Of a stretch of 64,000 bases of DNA, positions 43,756 to 57,635 are shown one piece after another. Below the pieces are notes generated by a model. That model made no database searches, was not told the DNA's origin, and saw nothing but the letters and a program-made list of their open reading frames with translations. Source of the DNA: Siphonodentalium dalli (taxonomy: Eukaryota; Mollusca; Scaphopoda; Gadilida; Siphonodentaliidae); the NCBI GenBank assembly GCA_032622095.1, contig CP136064.1:3220280-3284279 (forward strand). The letters run 5' to 3'. Every line of letters begins with the position of its first letter. Position 1 is the first letter of the stretch. A program made the translations under genes and the position numbers.

Positions 43756-45280
43756 GAAGCTAGTCATGGAATGGTTAAACTACCCTTATGGAGCCCCTCA
43801 CAGACGTGAGCAGACAACACTCCGCAATACAAACTGCCATCTGTATGGGGCTCCATACAGGAAACTAGTCATGGAAGGGTTACGCCCTTAAAGATATCCC
43901 TCCCTGGCAAGTTACAGTAATGCCCTAATTAATCGACCCTTTAACCACAGCTGAATTATGGGTAACTTTTCAGGATTTAGGTCTGGGCCGAGCGTTTGGC
44001 GAGGTCCAGACCTAATTTACTGGACGAGTTTTGTAATATCCGCTATAAACTGGGGACGAGTTGTAGATTCTATTTATTACATGATCCAAAACGTCGACAA
44101 TGCATACTTAAATCAGCACATGGGACACGAAACTAACATCGGCTTCTATAATGCATATGATGACGTTTCACGTAATTATTCATTGTTTGCCAGCGTAAAG
44201 AAATAGTCCCAGATAAATAAAGACCTATTTGCGCATTTAATAGCGTATATTTAATGATATAACTTTTCAAACTCTTCATTGACGGTAGTTTGTTGGAAAG
44301 GTGTTTGAAGCCATAGTATTTTGAGACGTAGCGCACGGAATGTAAACAGACGACAAACCGGAAGTCAAAGGTCCCCTGTCACTATTTCCTGTTATTAAAC
44401 GAGCATTTAATATCACAATTTATAGAATGGGTTTATTGAATGGAACAAGGGTAGGATTATGTAATAAAATGTGATTTGGTCATTCAAACATTAAGTGGAC
44501 CTTTAATATAAGAACCAATCTACATTCGAATGCAATTAGATCTCAATTTGGGGAAAACAAAATCTTTTTCGATACAGAAAATATTGAAAAAAAATGTTTA
44601 ATGAGGCTTTTAAAAAGAAAATGCCAGTGTCGAGGGAGGTCTGAGAACACGGAACTGTTATCTATTTGGTACTAAGGTATGAGTATTCAGTATAGAAATG
44701 GTTGAAGTCGGTCTATCAGAATACAGGAAATATAAAGTGAAAACATCACAATGGGAAATATTTTTAACCAATTTCTTTTCTTGAACTGAGACTGAAAGTA
44801 TGTTTTTTTTTTAAATATTAACTTGTTGTTTAGTGTTAAGTTTAGTTGTAATGTATATTTTTTTTCGAATGAAAAGCTGTTTTCTAAAATGTGAATTATG
44901 GGTGTGTACCATGTACAGTAATGCTCTAAATAATCGACTCCTTAACCACAGCAGAATTATGGGTAACTTTTCAGGATTTAGTCGGAAATATGGCTTGTTG
45001 CCATTCATCTCCCCGAGAGCTTTCCGTTGAATGGCAACAAGCCATATTTCCGACTAAATCCTGAAAAGTTACCCATAATTCAGCTGTGGTTAAGGGGTCG
45101 ATTAATTAGGGCATTACTGTAACTTGCCAGGGAGGGATATCTTTAAGGGCGTAACCCTTCCATGACTAGTTTCCTGTATGGAGCCCCATACAGGTGGCAG
45201 TTTTTATTGCGGAGTGTTATCTGCTCACGCCTGTGAGGGGCTCCACAAGGGTAGTTTAACCATTCCATGACTGGAGCTTC
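43756..45280. mobile_element. Foldback element, unit 4
   Basis: Left arm from GAAGCTAGTCATGG, right arm ending GGAGCTTC. The 93-bp-stem hairpin is at about 44914-45120. Confidence 0.7.
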
Positions 45281-47485
45281 TCTCAATTTTCTGAAAACGC
45301 TGTGTCAATACATTCTCTTATTTTTGCGAGTCTCCCATAGGGATCCTCGAATATATAAGAATACACTGGCCTAACAATAATTACCTTGACATTGTATGTC
45401 AGTTCATTCTCTTATATTTGCAATGATCCCTATGCGAGACTCGCATATTAAAGGAAATGCACTGGCACATTTCAATGCTGTTATTCTATGGTACTGGTAT
45501 AATAATATTGATTTCTAGGCAGCCTGGGTGGGGGCCATGTTTGAGGTAATGGGGAGGGAGAGTAGAGGGTGGAGTTTTTAGCGTTACATCAATCAAAATT
45601 TGAACAGTTGAAAATGTCATGCCTTAGTTGTAGATTAGATGTTCACACCATAAAATTGCATGCCTGATACAACAGAAGTAGTTGTAGATTTTCCAATATT
45701 ACTTTCTTAACCACCACTTATCCAGGTGAATTCTTGCCCTTATTTTCAAAGAAAAATGGGAGAGGGGTATATTGTTTATGGGGGGGGGGGGGGTATATTG
45801 ATATTACTATATGAATGGATCTCATAGCTGGGGATTCACCAGGGTTGGCGCTGGACCATAATTTTCTCTTGTCAAAACATTTGCCAAATAAATTTGTTTT
45901 TGCCAAATGAAATGTTTTTTAGCCAAATGAATTTTTTTTTTTGCCAAATTAAATTGAAGGTCAAATTAGGGAAAATTAATGAAAATTTGCATTTTTATCT
46001 TGATTCATATAAAACCTAATGATCTAAAAAACACAGGTAAAATACACAATAATTTAAATACATGTAATTTTGATCAACTAGAAGTATTTTTATATATATC
46101 AGGATAAGACTCAACTTCCCTTTTCTTTGGTAATGATAAGCGCAATTTTGGGATGCATGGCAAGCGCCCATGCCTCACAGAATGCTTGATGCCAATTGCG
46201 AGGTATCCTTGTGTCGTACTTGATGTCTCATCACCACCATTTGAGTGTATTTAGCGTTTCGTCATGATTGTTTATGACAAATCTGTGAACCTGACCTCAG
46301 TTAACGAAGCTAGACATAAATTGTTCAGGACTTGAACATATTCCAACAACGAGGAACATGCTCTTGCAACATGAAAGTCGTGATATATATTATCTGGACT
46401 GTAAGCCCCATAGTAGTTGGAAAGTTTCCAGCACCTGACTTCTTTGGATGGAAATTGATTGACGGTTCTTTTGTTCCTGTATGAATGACAATCCAGAATG
46501 CGGCTAGAGAGTGCACAGAGTTGATTAAATGTGTTTGCAAATCGGTTTGTTCCCGGTGCAAATGTTTAAAAAGCAAAACGTCGATGTATGAAGTTGTGCA
46601 GATGTGGTTGTGAGAGGGAATTGTTCAATTCTGTTTATTTTAAACAAAGTGCATTTTAAAATTTACGCATTCATCTTCCCACCACAGCACCCCCTGGAGT
46701 TTTTCCCAGCAACAATAGTATGCACAAGATTACACATATACATGCAATACATTGCAATGATGTACATATTATTGAATCTGGGCTATATTCAAGGGTGCCT
46801 TTCATTCCCGCTTGCGTTCGCATGATTGTTTCATGTTCTGTTGCTGGAATAATTCAGGACACTATATATGTTACAAGGAAACAATATGATTTCTTATTAC
46901 GACCTCAAATATACTTTCGAGTATACTCTTCAATCCTTTTGTGTATAATTGGACATATCAACTGAATTTAAATACTGGCAATTTTAATACGAGTCTCGAT
47001 GATGAAGATATGTTGCAGAATACCTTCCATGTGTTCTTGTTTTGTGAACCAAATTGAATCAAATAATCAACATATTGTTTATATCTTCTCTTATATTATC
47101 TCGAAAATTGTAAAGTATTTAAACAAAAATAAGGCAAAAACCGAATATTTTCATGTTTTGGTCGCCATTTTGGCACCCATCTTCAACAATTGTGGCCATT
47201 TTTCAACTAAAAGTGGGGGCTGTTATTCTACAACAACCATTCTTAGATAATATGGTGGAATTCGTTATGTTTAACATATCAAATTGAGAAGCAAAACTAT
47301 TAGGTGTACCACCGTCAAAACGGCTGCCATCTTGGACGCCATCTTGAATTTTCGTTTCTACGTCGGTCAAAAAGTTGGTTCTTGAGAAAATTCCTAGACT
47401 AGAGATGCTGTCCTACAAGATATTTAAAAATGGCGCTTTTATCCGACTTGTATTGATCAAAACGCTAACTATCTTCACTATAGGT
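45281..47485. other. Flank between foldback element and RT-C
   Basis: No gene. Same deletions as unit 3 (join at about 46095-46102, and near 47058). Poly-G at about 45780-45793. Confidence 0.55.
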
Positions 47486-47555
47486 TGTCCTACACCAATA
47501 TGTGGTTTAACGACCATTAAAACGTATCTGATCTTATCTTATCACTCTCACATAC
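47486..47555 (+). repeat. Dispersed 3'-tail-like motif before RT-C
   Basis: Same motif as before RT-A and RT-B, with a slightly shorter TATCT-rich end. Confidence 0.5.
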
Positions 47556-47569
47556 ACATGTATCTCTTC

Positions 47570-50500
47570 CGGTGATCATGTGAGCGGTTGGAAGCAACTT
47601 TTTCTCGCTCCGTCATTTTGGTAAAACTTTTGTCAAAAACATCTCTTATCAGATGGATTTCTAGAGAGGACCACGACTAGTCGCCCCCAGAGTGTTCTCC
47701 CAAGACAACAGCTGGAGTGGTTGAATCGCGGCTCGTGTCCATCTGGCGAAATTTAGATACATCACGTTTACATTTTTTGACATTTCGTTTACCTTCACTT
47801 GGATCTCGAAACCGACGAGAACCCACGAGACGCCATCTTGGATCTTCTTGGAACCAGGAAGTGAATTTTAAACTTTTAACTTTTATAACTTTTAACCTCA
47901 CAAATTCGAGAATTACTGTGTATATACAACTATGAACATATCATCATCAGATTTTACTGAACTTTTTAAATGAATTACCGACGAGACTGTTTTCCTCTAT
48001 GACAGAAATTGCCTGAAATATTATTTATCATGATAAACTCAACTGTGGTATTTGTTTATTTCATATGGACTTTCGGTCAAATCTGTTTCCCCATTGACCA
48101 GTCTTCAGTGATACACGAAGATGATAACATCATAAATACCGAGAAGATTAAGATATTATGGACAAAATTAAACTAAACACTGACGACATGGGCATGATAT
48201 CAGCCATCCATAAAACTTTTATATCAGGGACAACTACCATTCCCACCACCCCTGTGAAAATGGATCTGGAAGATGCCGGTATATCATAAGACTACTGATG
48301 TTGATATCGGCCGATATTCACACCAATCCTGGCCCTATAAATGAGAAGACTAAAACAAAGAGGATACCTAAAAACCCGTGTACGTCCTGCGGAAAAAAGC
48401 GTCATCAAAACGACTGCGATGCCTGTAATAAATGAACTCATATAAACTCATATATGGCAAGTTGTAATATGTCTTTGGAAAAGTATAATTTACTACAGGA
48501 AGGGATGATTGACTATAATTTTATGTGTACAGCATGTCTTATCAAACAACTGCCACTTGACTACCATCGATATGATACTCACAATAGCATCGGTAACAAA
48601 TCACATGAATGCTTTATAAGTAAAGGTCTTAAATTAATTCATCTTAATTGTCAAAGTATTTTGCCGAAAATAGATGAGCTAAAGTTTTTTGCCATAACCT
48701 CCGGAGTACATATTATGGCTTTCTCCGAGACCTGGTTAGATGACTCAATCAGTAATTCAGAAATAGACATACCTGGTTTTTCAATTGTCCGCAAAGATCG
48801 TGATAGACAAGGCGGTGGACTCTGTCTCTACATCCACCAGTCTATCTCTTTCAATGTGAAGACAGAGTGGAATACCTCGGACATGGAATTATCTTGGCTT
48901 CAAATTTTATTACCAAAATCCAAACCCATTCTTGTCGGGGTGGCATGTCGGCCTCCTAAATTGTCAAATTCTATAACGAACTGGAAAAATTTGGTCTTGA
49001 ACATGATTTTATTGATAAAGAAACCATAATACTTTGTGACTTCAACATAAATCAATCAGACAGTTACAAGAAAACTTGTTTTCTCAACAAGAATGTTAAC
49101 GCTTTTAAATGACTATTTAGCCTCACCCAGATAATTACTGATTTTACAAGGATTAGTCCAACCAACCTCATCCTCTCAGATTGATTTGATATTTGTTTCT
49201 GACAAAGACAACATATCACACTCAGGGGTTTATGATGTTGGTCTAAGTGGCCATAGTATGATTTTCTGCATCAGAAAAGTGAAGAAAGAATCACTTGGAA
49301 ATGGTATATACAAACCGATTAAATTTCGATATACAAAAGATTATTCACCTGATGGATTTTTATCCAAACTCCAGATTATGGACTGGTCTCAAGGGTCATG
49401 TTGTCAGGATGTCAATAAATCCTGGACAATCTTTAAAGATATGTTAGTATCATGTATTGACTGTATTGCACCATTAAAAAATGTCAGGGTCAAACAGAAC
49501 TCAGCGGACTGGATTGATGGAGAACTTTTGGGGTTCATTAGGGAAAGCGAAGCTGCTCTAAAGAAATATAGAAAATCAAAAGCCCTAAATGATTTTGAAA
49601 CTTTTAAATTCCTTCGGAATAAAGTCCAACATCTGACAAAAAAAGCTAAAGTTTCTTACATTCAGGATCAAATTGAAGAACACAAAAATGACTCTAAGTC
49701 TCTCTGGAAATCTCTCCACAACCTCGGCACACCTTCAAAGTCAAGCAAAACTGTGAGCAATATAACATTGAAAATTGACGGCAATATATGCTTTGATAAA
49801 CTACAAATTGCTCGTAAATTCAACAACTTCTTCAGCCAGATAGCAGTTGATTTGGTTATCAAACTACCCAAAGCACCTGGTATCTTTAAAGAAAAGTTTC
49901 TGAATAAATTTTATGCCAACTAGATCCATGAAGATGGTTTCTCATTTAAGGAAGTGACGGAAGAAGATGTTTAAAAATCATAATGAGTTGCTCTCCATCC
50001 AAAGCCACTGGCCCTGACACGATACCGGCAACATTCTTGAGAGATGGCGCTGCCGTTTTATCACAACCATTGAAATATATCATAAATTTATCTATTTGCA
50101 ATGGTGAAATTCCTGAAGACATAAAGAGGGCTAGGGTGGTCCCCATATACAAGAAGGGCGACAAGTTGACATCTGGAAATTATCGACCTATCTCTGTACT
50201 AAACCTAGCATCTAAAGTTCTTGAACGCCTGATGTATAACCAAATGGAAAGTTATCTGGAATCTTACAACCTTCTGTACAAGTACCAATCAGGATTTCGA
50301 CCAGGTTTTTCAACAGACACCAGTATCTTGTACTTAACCGACCTTATAAGGAATCAATTTGATAAAGGCAATTTAACTGGTATGATTTTCATTGACCTAC
50401 AAAATGCCTTTGATACGGTTAACCATGAAATACTCTTAACAAAGCTAAAAACTCTTGGTCTTAATAACATCACCCTATCATGCTTCAACTCTTACCCGAA

Positions 50501-50590
50501 AGGAAGAACTCAGGCTGTGGATATTCAGGGCACATTATCTGAATTTGAATCCGGTGTCTCACAAGGTTATTTCTTAGGACCATTACTATT
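47570..50590 (+). mobile_element. RT-C: best preserved truncated non-LTR retrotransposon
   Basis: 2A-like DIHTNPGP at 48313-48336. Endonuclease frame 48454-49029, middle frame to 49923, reverse transcriptase frame 49983 onward. The latter stays open through RVVPIYKKGD, GFRPGFSTD, motif A FIDLQNAFDTVNH, YPKGRTQAV and motif B ESGVSQGYFLGPLL. It lacks the 1-nt losses of RT-A and RT-B. The element then ends at MITE-a, so motif C, thumb and 3' end are absent. It shares the TGA in the Cys-rich region and the Gly in GLSGHSMIF with the other copies, so these defects predate the duplication. Confidence 0.85.
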
Positions 50591-50900
50591 GCTGAAGGGG
50601 TCACTCTCACCAAAAAAGTGCTGAAGGGTACACATGGTTTGAAAATGTGCTGATGGGTACACAGGGTTTGAAAATGTGCTGATGGGTTCACAGGTTTTGC
50701 GATCGACACGAACACCATTACATAAATTGTGTTTATGAAAGTCTGGCGCCTGTTAGCAGTTTGTTTTCAGTACATTTTAATATTCATTGGAACGTAAACA
50801 ATTACTCTCTGACAGAAATCATGGCAGATACGAAGACTGAATGTCCTTTATAATGACATTTCAAACCCTGTGAACCCTTCAGCACATTTTGAAAATCCCC
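50591..50900. mobile_element. Partial MITE-a after RT-C (no hAT insertion)
   Basis: Begins GCTGAAGGGGTCACTCTC at the reverse transcriptase break and ends GCACATTTTGAAAATCCCC. The site of the hAT-like element in the other copies is empty here (TATTCATTGGAACG at about 50781-50794). Confidence 0.8.
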
Positions 50901-50915
50901 TCTCTCTCCCTCCCC

Positions 50916-51107
50916 TTAGCCTAGCTTCATTAATTGTTTTGTATATGGCAAAATTACACAACGTTCAACAATGTTCCCGTATCGGACAGACCATAACTCT
51001 TTGTGGTCACTTGTCTGTGACCTAATATTTCTTTTTGTTTTAAAATACTTTCATGTGAACATTGTGAAGCCGCTTTAAATCGCACTCGCATTAAATACAA
51101 CTGTACT
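50916..51107 (+). promoter_or_regulatory. Leader of ZF-5
   Basis: Same as the ZF-4 leader. Ends ACTGTACTATGG at the ATG. Confidence 0.4.
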
Positions 51108-52679
51108 ATGGCTATGTCAGGACCACTGGCAACACACAATAGGATTCACACTGACGATCGACCGTATCAGTGCGATATATGCGAGAAATCATTCACTCAA
51201 TCAAGCTACCTGGCAACGCACAAGAAAATTCACTTCGACGATCGCCCGTATAAATGTGATATATGTCATAAATCATTCACCCAGTCAGGAAATTTGACTT
51301 CACACATGAGAATCCACTCTGGTGATCGACCGTATCAGTGTGATATATGTGAGAAAGCATTCACTACAGCGGGCTCCTTGACGACGCATACGTTAATTCA
51401 CACAGGTGATCGCCCGTATAAATGTGATTTATGTATAAAATCATTCACCATGTCAGGAGATTTGACTTCACACAAGAGAATTCACACTGGAGTTCGACCG
51501 TATCAGTGCGATATATGCGAGAAATCATTCACTCAATCAAGCAACCTGACGACGCATAAAAGAATCCACTTCGACGACCGCCCGTATAAATGTGATATTT
51601 GTCACAAATTATTCTCTCACTCAAGCCACCTGGCTAGGCATGTGTTAATTCACACTGGTGATCGCCCGTATAAATGTGATATTTGTGAAAAATCGTTCAC
51701 CACGTCAGGACATTTGACTTCACACAAGAGAATTCACACTGGCGATCGACCGTATCAGTGCGGTATATGCGAGAAATCATTCACTCAATCAAGCCACATG
51801 GCAACGCATAAGAGAACGCACTTCGACGATCGCCCGTATAAATGTGATATTTGTCAAAAATCATTCACCCAGTCAGGAGATTTGACTGCACACATGAGAA
51901 TCCACTCTGGCGATCGACCGTATCAGTGTGATATATGCGAGAAATCATTCACCACGTCGGGACATTTGACTGAACACATGAGAATACACTCTGGCGAACG
52001 ACCGTATCAGTGCGATATTTGCGAGAAAGCATTCACTCTAGCAAGCAACATGACGAGGCATAAGATAATCCACTTCGACGATCGCCCGTATAACTGTGAT
52101 ATATGTCATAAATCATTCACCCAGTCAAGAAATTTGACTAAACACAAAAGGATTCATTCCGGAGATCGACCGTATCAATGCGTTATTTGCGAGAAAGCAT
52201 TCACTACATCAAGCGACATGACGAAGCATGAGAGAACTCACACTGACGATCGACCGTATCAGTGCGATATGTGCGAGAAATCATTCACTAAATCAAGCAA
52301 CCTGACGACGCATAAGAGAATCCACACCGGAGATCGCCCGTATAAATGTGATATATGTCATAAATCATTCACCCAGTCAGGAAATTTGACTGCACACATG
52401 AGAATCCACTCTGGCGATCGACCATATCAGTGCGATATTTGTGAGAAATCATTCACTAAATCAAGCCATGTGACGAGCCATAAGCGAATTCACACCGGAG
52501 ATCGACCATATCAGTGCGATATATGTGAGAAATCATTCACTAAATCAAGCCACCTGACGAAGCATAAGAGAATTCACACCGGAGATCGACCATATCAGTG
52601 CGATATTTGCGAGAAATCATTCACCCAGCCAAGCGCCCTGACGAAGCATAAGAGAATCCACTTCGACGACTGCCAGTAG
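51108..52679 (+). CDS. ZF-5: intact 18-finger C2H2 protein (523 aa)
   Basis: A 15-residue lead (MAMSGPLATHNRIHT), 18 consecutive 28-residue fingers with all C2H2 ligands, then DDCQ and TAG. No finger is degenerate. Linkers are TGDRPY, SGDRPY, SGERPY, FDDRPY or TDDRPY. Helix positions -1/2/3/6 in order are QSYT, QGNS, TGST, MGDS, QSNT, HSHR, TGHS, QSHT, QGDA, TGHE, LSNR, QRNK, TSDK, KSNT, QGNA, KSHS, KSHK, QSAK. Variation is thus concentrated at base-contacting positions. An 18-finger array could in principle read more than 50 bp. It is the only long array here without a break, and it is likely a nuclear DNA-binding protein. Effector domains are not visible, and an upstream exon cannot be excluded. 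Finger 6 (HKLFSHSSHLARH) is the type that is amplified in ZF-1. Confidence 0.8.
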   Translation: MAMSGPLATHNRIHTDDRPYQCDICEKSFTQSSYLATHKKIHFDDRPYKCDICHKSFTQSGNLTSHMRIHSGDRPYQCDICEKAFTTAGSLTTHTLIHTGDRPYKCDLCIKSFTMSGDLTSHKRIHTGVRPYQCDICEKSFTQSSNLTTHKRIHFDDRPYKCDICHKLFSHSSHLARHVLIHTGDRPYKCDICEKSFTTSGHLTSHKRIHTGDRPYQCGICEKSFTQSSHMATHKRTHFDDRPYKCDICQKSFTQSGDLTAHMRIHSGDRPYQCDICEKSFTTSGHLTEHMRIHSGERPYQCDICEKAFTLASNMTRHKIIHFDDRPYNCDICHKSFTQSRNLTKHKRIHSGDRPYQCVICEKAFTTSSDMTKHERTHTDDRPYQCDMCEKSFTKSSNLTTHKRIHTGDRPYKCDICHKSFTQSGNLTAHMRIHSGDRPYQCDICEKSFTKSSHVTSHKRIHTGDRPYQCDICEKSFTKSSHLTKHKRIHTGDRPYQCDICEKSFTQPSALTKHKRIHFDDCQ

Positions 52680-53250
<571 letters not shown>

Positions 53251-53347
53251 ATAACTTATTACAATGTATGTCCTCTCTTGATTTTGCAAATACTATGGTA
53301 TACTGAACCGTGTGAACATACCACACACTCTAAATAACACTCACTTA

Positions 53348-53998
53348 AGCCGAAGGGGTCACTCTCACCAAAAAAAGTGCTGATGGGTACACAGGATTTT
53401 CAAAATGTGCTGAAGGGTACACAGGGTTTGAAATGTTATTCTAAAGAACATTCAGTCTTCGTATCTGCCATGATTTCTGTTAAAGAATAATTGTTTTCGT
53501 TCCAATGAATATCAAAATTTATTATATACTTGCCCATGAATTATAAGGTTTTAGCAACGAGATATAAGTGATATCCCACTAGTGAGATATAAGTGATATC
53601 CCACTGGTGAAATTTATGATGTATTGACATTCATTGGGGGCCATAGGCAAGTAACTAAAGTATATAATAAACAGAATACAATGTATCCACACTTTTTCAG
53701 TGGATATGGATTAAATTTCATTCGTGATGACAAAACATTTGAATTTCCACTCGTGGCTAAAGCCACTCGTGGAAATTCAATGTTTTGTCATCGCTCATGA
53801 GATATAACCCATATCCACTGAAAAGGTGTGGATATTTTCTATGTACTGAAAACAAACTGCTAGTGGGCGCCAGACTTTCATAAACACAATTTAAGTAATG
53901 GTGTTCATACCGATCACAAACCCTGTGTACCCTTCAGCACATTTTCAAACCCTGTGTACCCTTCAGCACTTTTTTTGGCGAGAGTGACCCCTTCAGCT
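53348..53998. mobile_element. MITE-a of unit 5 with nested palindromic element
   Basis: Nested insert at about 53518-53840. Ends and target sequence as in unit 4. Confidence 0.75.
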
Positions 53999-54053
53999 TT
54001 ACTTAATATTATATAGTAGATACCGGTATGTATTTAGTTAAAATTTTAGTTAA

Positions 54054-54569
54054 AGGTGGATTATCTCTTTGTAAACATGTATTATATGGTTACCGGGTGT
54101 AAAATATTAGATCTGAATCGAAGACTCCTGTCCGGAAATGCTTCTATCGATTAATATTCTTTTTATTTCGAATATTTTCTGGTTTTAAAAGGTGTGGTTG
54201 TTTAGCTAACGAACAATAGTGGTTACTGTCAACAGAGACCATAAATTTTATGGTGTAATTTTGTCACAAATGAACATTAATTATACTCATTATCGCTTAT
54301 GAGTATGGAATAAAACAATACAACCACTCAATCTTGGGAATTTGACGTTCGGTACGTAGCCATAGGAATAGCTTAATACTCTGTGTTGCTATATGGTATC
54401 ACCCGAATGGTTCTAAAAATAGACAAATAAATGGTCCCAATAAAATATTATAAATAAGATCAATATTAATTGATAGAAGCCTTTCGGGACAGGGGTCTTC
54501 AGTTCATATTTATTATTTTATACCCGCGCAACTATATCAAATGTGTTATTTAAAAGAGATAATCCATCA
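54054..54569. mobile_element. MITE-b of unit 5
   Basis: Between TTAA at 54050-54053 and 54570-54573. Confidence 0.7.
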
Positions 54570-54677
54570 TTAATTTCACACCGTCGACCCGTGAAAGAGA
54601 ATCGGCTTGAATCCAATACTGTGGTGTTATAAACGTTTCGTTCGTTTCAAAACTTCCTTATTAAATTTTGTTTTTAA

Positions 54678-54844
54678 AACTTTACTTCGTTCATTAAACT
54701 TCGTTCTTCATTCATTAAACTTCGTTCTTCGTTCATTGAACATCGTTCTTCGTTCATTAAACTTCGTTCTTCAAACTTCGTCCATGGTTCAATAAACTTC
54801 GTTCTTCGTTCATTAAACTTCGTTCTTCGTTCATTAAACTTCTA
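54678..54844 (+). repeat. 21-bp minisatellite, unit 5
   Basis: Same structure as units 3 and 4. Confidence 0.8.
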
Positions 54845-54847
54845 GAG

Positions 54848-56372
54848 GAAGCTAGTCATGGAATGGTTAAACTACCCTTATGGAGCCCCTCACAGACGTG
54901 AGCAGACAACACTCCGCAATACAAACTGCCATCTGTATGGGGCTCCATACAGGAAACTAGTCATGGAAGGGTTACGCCCTTAAAGATATCCCTCCCTGGC
55001 AAGTTACAGTAATGCCCTAATTAATCGACCCTTTAACCACAGCTGAATTATGGGTAACTTTTCAGGATTTAGGTCTGGGCCGAGCCTTTGGCGAGGTCCA
55101 GACCTAATTTACTGGACGAGTTTTGTAATATCCGCTATAAACTGGGGACGAGTTGTAGATTCTATTTATTACATGATCCAAAACGTCGACAATGCATACT
55201 TAAATCAGCACATGGGACACGAAACTAACATCGGCTTCTATAATGCATATGATGACCTTTCACGTAATTATTCATTGTTTGCCAGCGTAAAGAAATAGTC
55301 CCAGATAAATAAAGACCTATTTGCGCATTTAATCGCGTATATTTAATGATATAACTTTTCAAACTCTTCATTGACGGTAGTTTGTTGGAAAGGTGTTGGA
55401 AGCCATCGTATTTTGAGACGTAGCGCACGGAATATAAACAGACGACAAACCGGAAGTCAAAGGTCCCCTGTCACTATTTCCTGTTATTAAACGAGCATTT
55501 AATATCACAATTTATAGAATGGGTTTATTGAATGGAACAAGGGTAGGATTATGTAATAAAATGTGATCTGGTCATTCAAACATTAAGTGGACCTTTAATA
55601 TAAGAACCAATCTACATTCGAATGCAATTATATCTCAATTTGGGGAAAACAAAATCTTTTTCGATACAGAAAATATTGAAAAAAATGTTTAATGAGGCTT
55701 TTAAAAAGAAAATGCCAGTGTCGAGGGAGGTCTGAGAACACGGAACTGTTATCTATTTGGTACTAAGGTATGAGTATTCAGTATAGAAATGGTTGAAGTC
55801 GGTCTATCAGAATACAGGAAATATAAAGTGAAAACATCACAATGGGAAATATTTTTAACCAATTTCTTTTCTTGCACTGAGACTGAAAGTATGTTTTTTT
55901 TTTAAATATTAACTTGTTGTTTAGTGTTAAGTTTAGTTGTAATGTATATTTTTTTTCGAATGAAAAGCTGTTTTCTAAAATGTGAATTATGGGTGTGTAC
56001 CATGTACAGTAATGCTCTAAATAATCGACTCCTTAACCACAGCAGAATTATGGGTAACTTTTCAGGATTTAGTCGGAAATATGGCTTGTTGCCATTCATC
56101 TCCCCGAGAGCTTTCCGTTGAATGGCAACAAGCCATATTTCCGACTAAATCCTGAAAAGTTACCCATAATTCAGCTGTGGTTAAGGGGTCGATTAATTAG
56201 GGCATTACTGTAACTTGCCAGGGAGGGATATCTTTAAGGGCGTAACCCTTCCATGACTAGTTTCCTGTATGGAGCCCCATACAGGTGGCAGTTTGTATTG
56301 CGGAGTGTTGTCTGCTCACGTCTGTGAGGGGCTCCATAAGAGTAGTTTAACCCTTCCATGACTGGAGCTTCT
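54848..56372. mobile_element. Foldback element, unit 5
   Basis: Arms as in units 3 and 4, hairpin at about 56005-56211. The right arm has GTTTGTATTGCGG and GTCTGTGAGG, closer to the left-arm sequence than the right arms of units 3 and 4. Confidence 0.7.
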
Positions 56373-56394
56373 CTCAATTTTATGAAAACGCTGT

Positions 56395-56560
56395 GCCAAT
56401 ACATTCTCTTATTTTTGCGAGTCTCCCATAGGGATTCTCGAATATATAAGAGAATACACTGGCCTAATAATAATGACATTGACCTTGTATGTCAGTTCAT
56501 TCTCTTATATGTGCAATGACCCCTATGGGAGACTCGCATATCAAAGGACATGCACTGGTA
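56395..56560. mobile_element. Twin small hairpin MITEs (about 70 bp each)
   Basis: GCCAATACATTCTCTTAT with TAAGAGAATACACTGGC, then TTCATTCTCTTATATGTGC with GGGAGACTCGCATAT. Best preserved example of the pair also seen after the other foldback copies. Confidence 0.6.
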
Positions 56561-56572
56561 TAGTATCGCATT

Positions 56573-56809
56573 GCTGCACCATTCGATTAGGACAAGAAAA
56601 CAAATTTTATGTTCATACATCATATGTGTATACATTTATGGATGGAATATATGCTGAGTTAAATGTTGGATTATCCACTGCAATAATATTTCCTTTTTCC
56701 AACTGTTTCCAACGTGTTTTTTTCATCAAATGAAATTGATTTACACTCATTTGTAGAGTTTGCTACATTTATTATTCAACTCAATCAGTTTCTGTTCAGT
56801 TATTAGCGA
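56573..56809. other. Gap without a gene right of the array
   Basis: No domain or repeat recognised. Confidence 0.4.
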
Positions 56810-56890
56810 GTTTGCGATTTCAAACGGGTACGGGTACCGGTACGGGTACTTGTAGCTACCCGTACCGGTACACGTTTTGAAATCGCAAAC
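56810..56890. repeat. GC-rich hairpin with GGTACCGG repeats
   Basis: GTTTGCGATTTCAAAC at 56810-56825 pairs with GTTTTGAAATCGCAAAC at 56874-56890, and GGTACGGGTACCGGTACGGG with TACCCGTACCGGTACAC. Alternating GGTACC/ACCGGT words make the stem strongly self-complementary. Confidence 0.75.
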
Positions 56891-57635
56891 TGTTTTACGG
56901 GTAGAATTAAGCATATCGACGGGTAATGTATGGTCAGCCAACTGCGATACAATTGATAAATTATATTATAGAGAAATTCGCTTTATTGGTCGTCGTTATA
57001 CTTACCGTTATAGATAGGATGGGCCTCATGGGCAATCAGTTGCACTCATCAGGGACGAGGCGACAATGGGAGGGGTTGGTTGTCTTTCTGTCACTCATTT
57101 TGGTAACATTTTTCACAATTCGATTTCACAATTTTTTTTTTAGACTGAGCAAATAGGTTATGCTTGCTCTAATACAATTGCGTTAGTTAAAGTTTCCAAT
57201 AGAGATTCAGCGTAAAGTTTAGACTCAGGGTCCAGTAATGCCCTGTATAAACTTTCAGTCAAATATAAGACCAAATTTTCACATTTATCCCAAAAATTGA
57301 GATTGTTATCCGGATCTAAACCCGGCGGTAGGTTGAAATGTTGAACTTGTAAACTAATAGTAGTCTATTCGCTATATATGGTTTGAATGAAGAGCGTTTG
57401 CTTCATGTATGTGCGAAACATAGAAGACAGCTGACAACCCATGTGACTATGGTAAGAATGCGAAGATCTTAAAGTTTATATATAGATATTTCGTTCTGTA
57501 TCGGCCTATATTATTCCCACTACAATATTTATCATTGTTGTTGTTGAAATGCGCCATGTCCTTCCAAACGAGAAATTAGTGGGTATAATACAACACGATT
57601 CTGGCCATACCGCATCGGTGGAGTTATACATATAT
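56891..57635. other. Gap without a recognisable gene
   Basis: Short frames without domains. No repeat seen. Confidence 0.4.

Larger units (their letters stand above)
39491..50915 (+). repeat. Cassette unit 4 (11.43 kb)
   Basis: Contains ZF-4, an extra MITE-b insertion, nested MITE-a, MITE-b, the minisatellite, a foldback element and RT-C. Lacks the hAT-like element. Confidence 0.9.
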
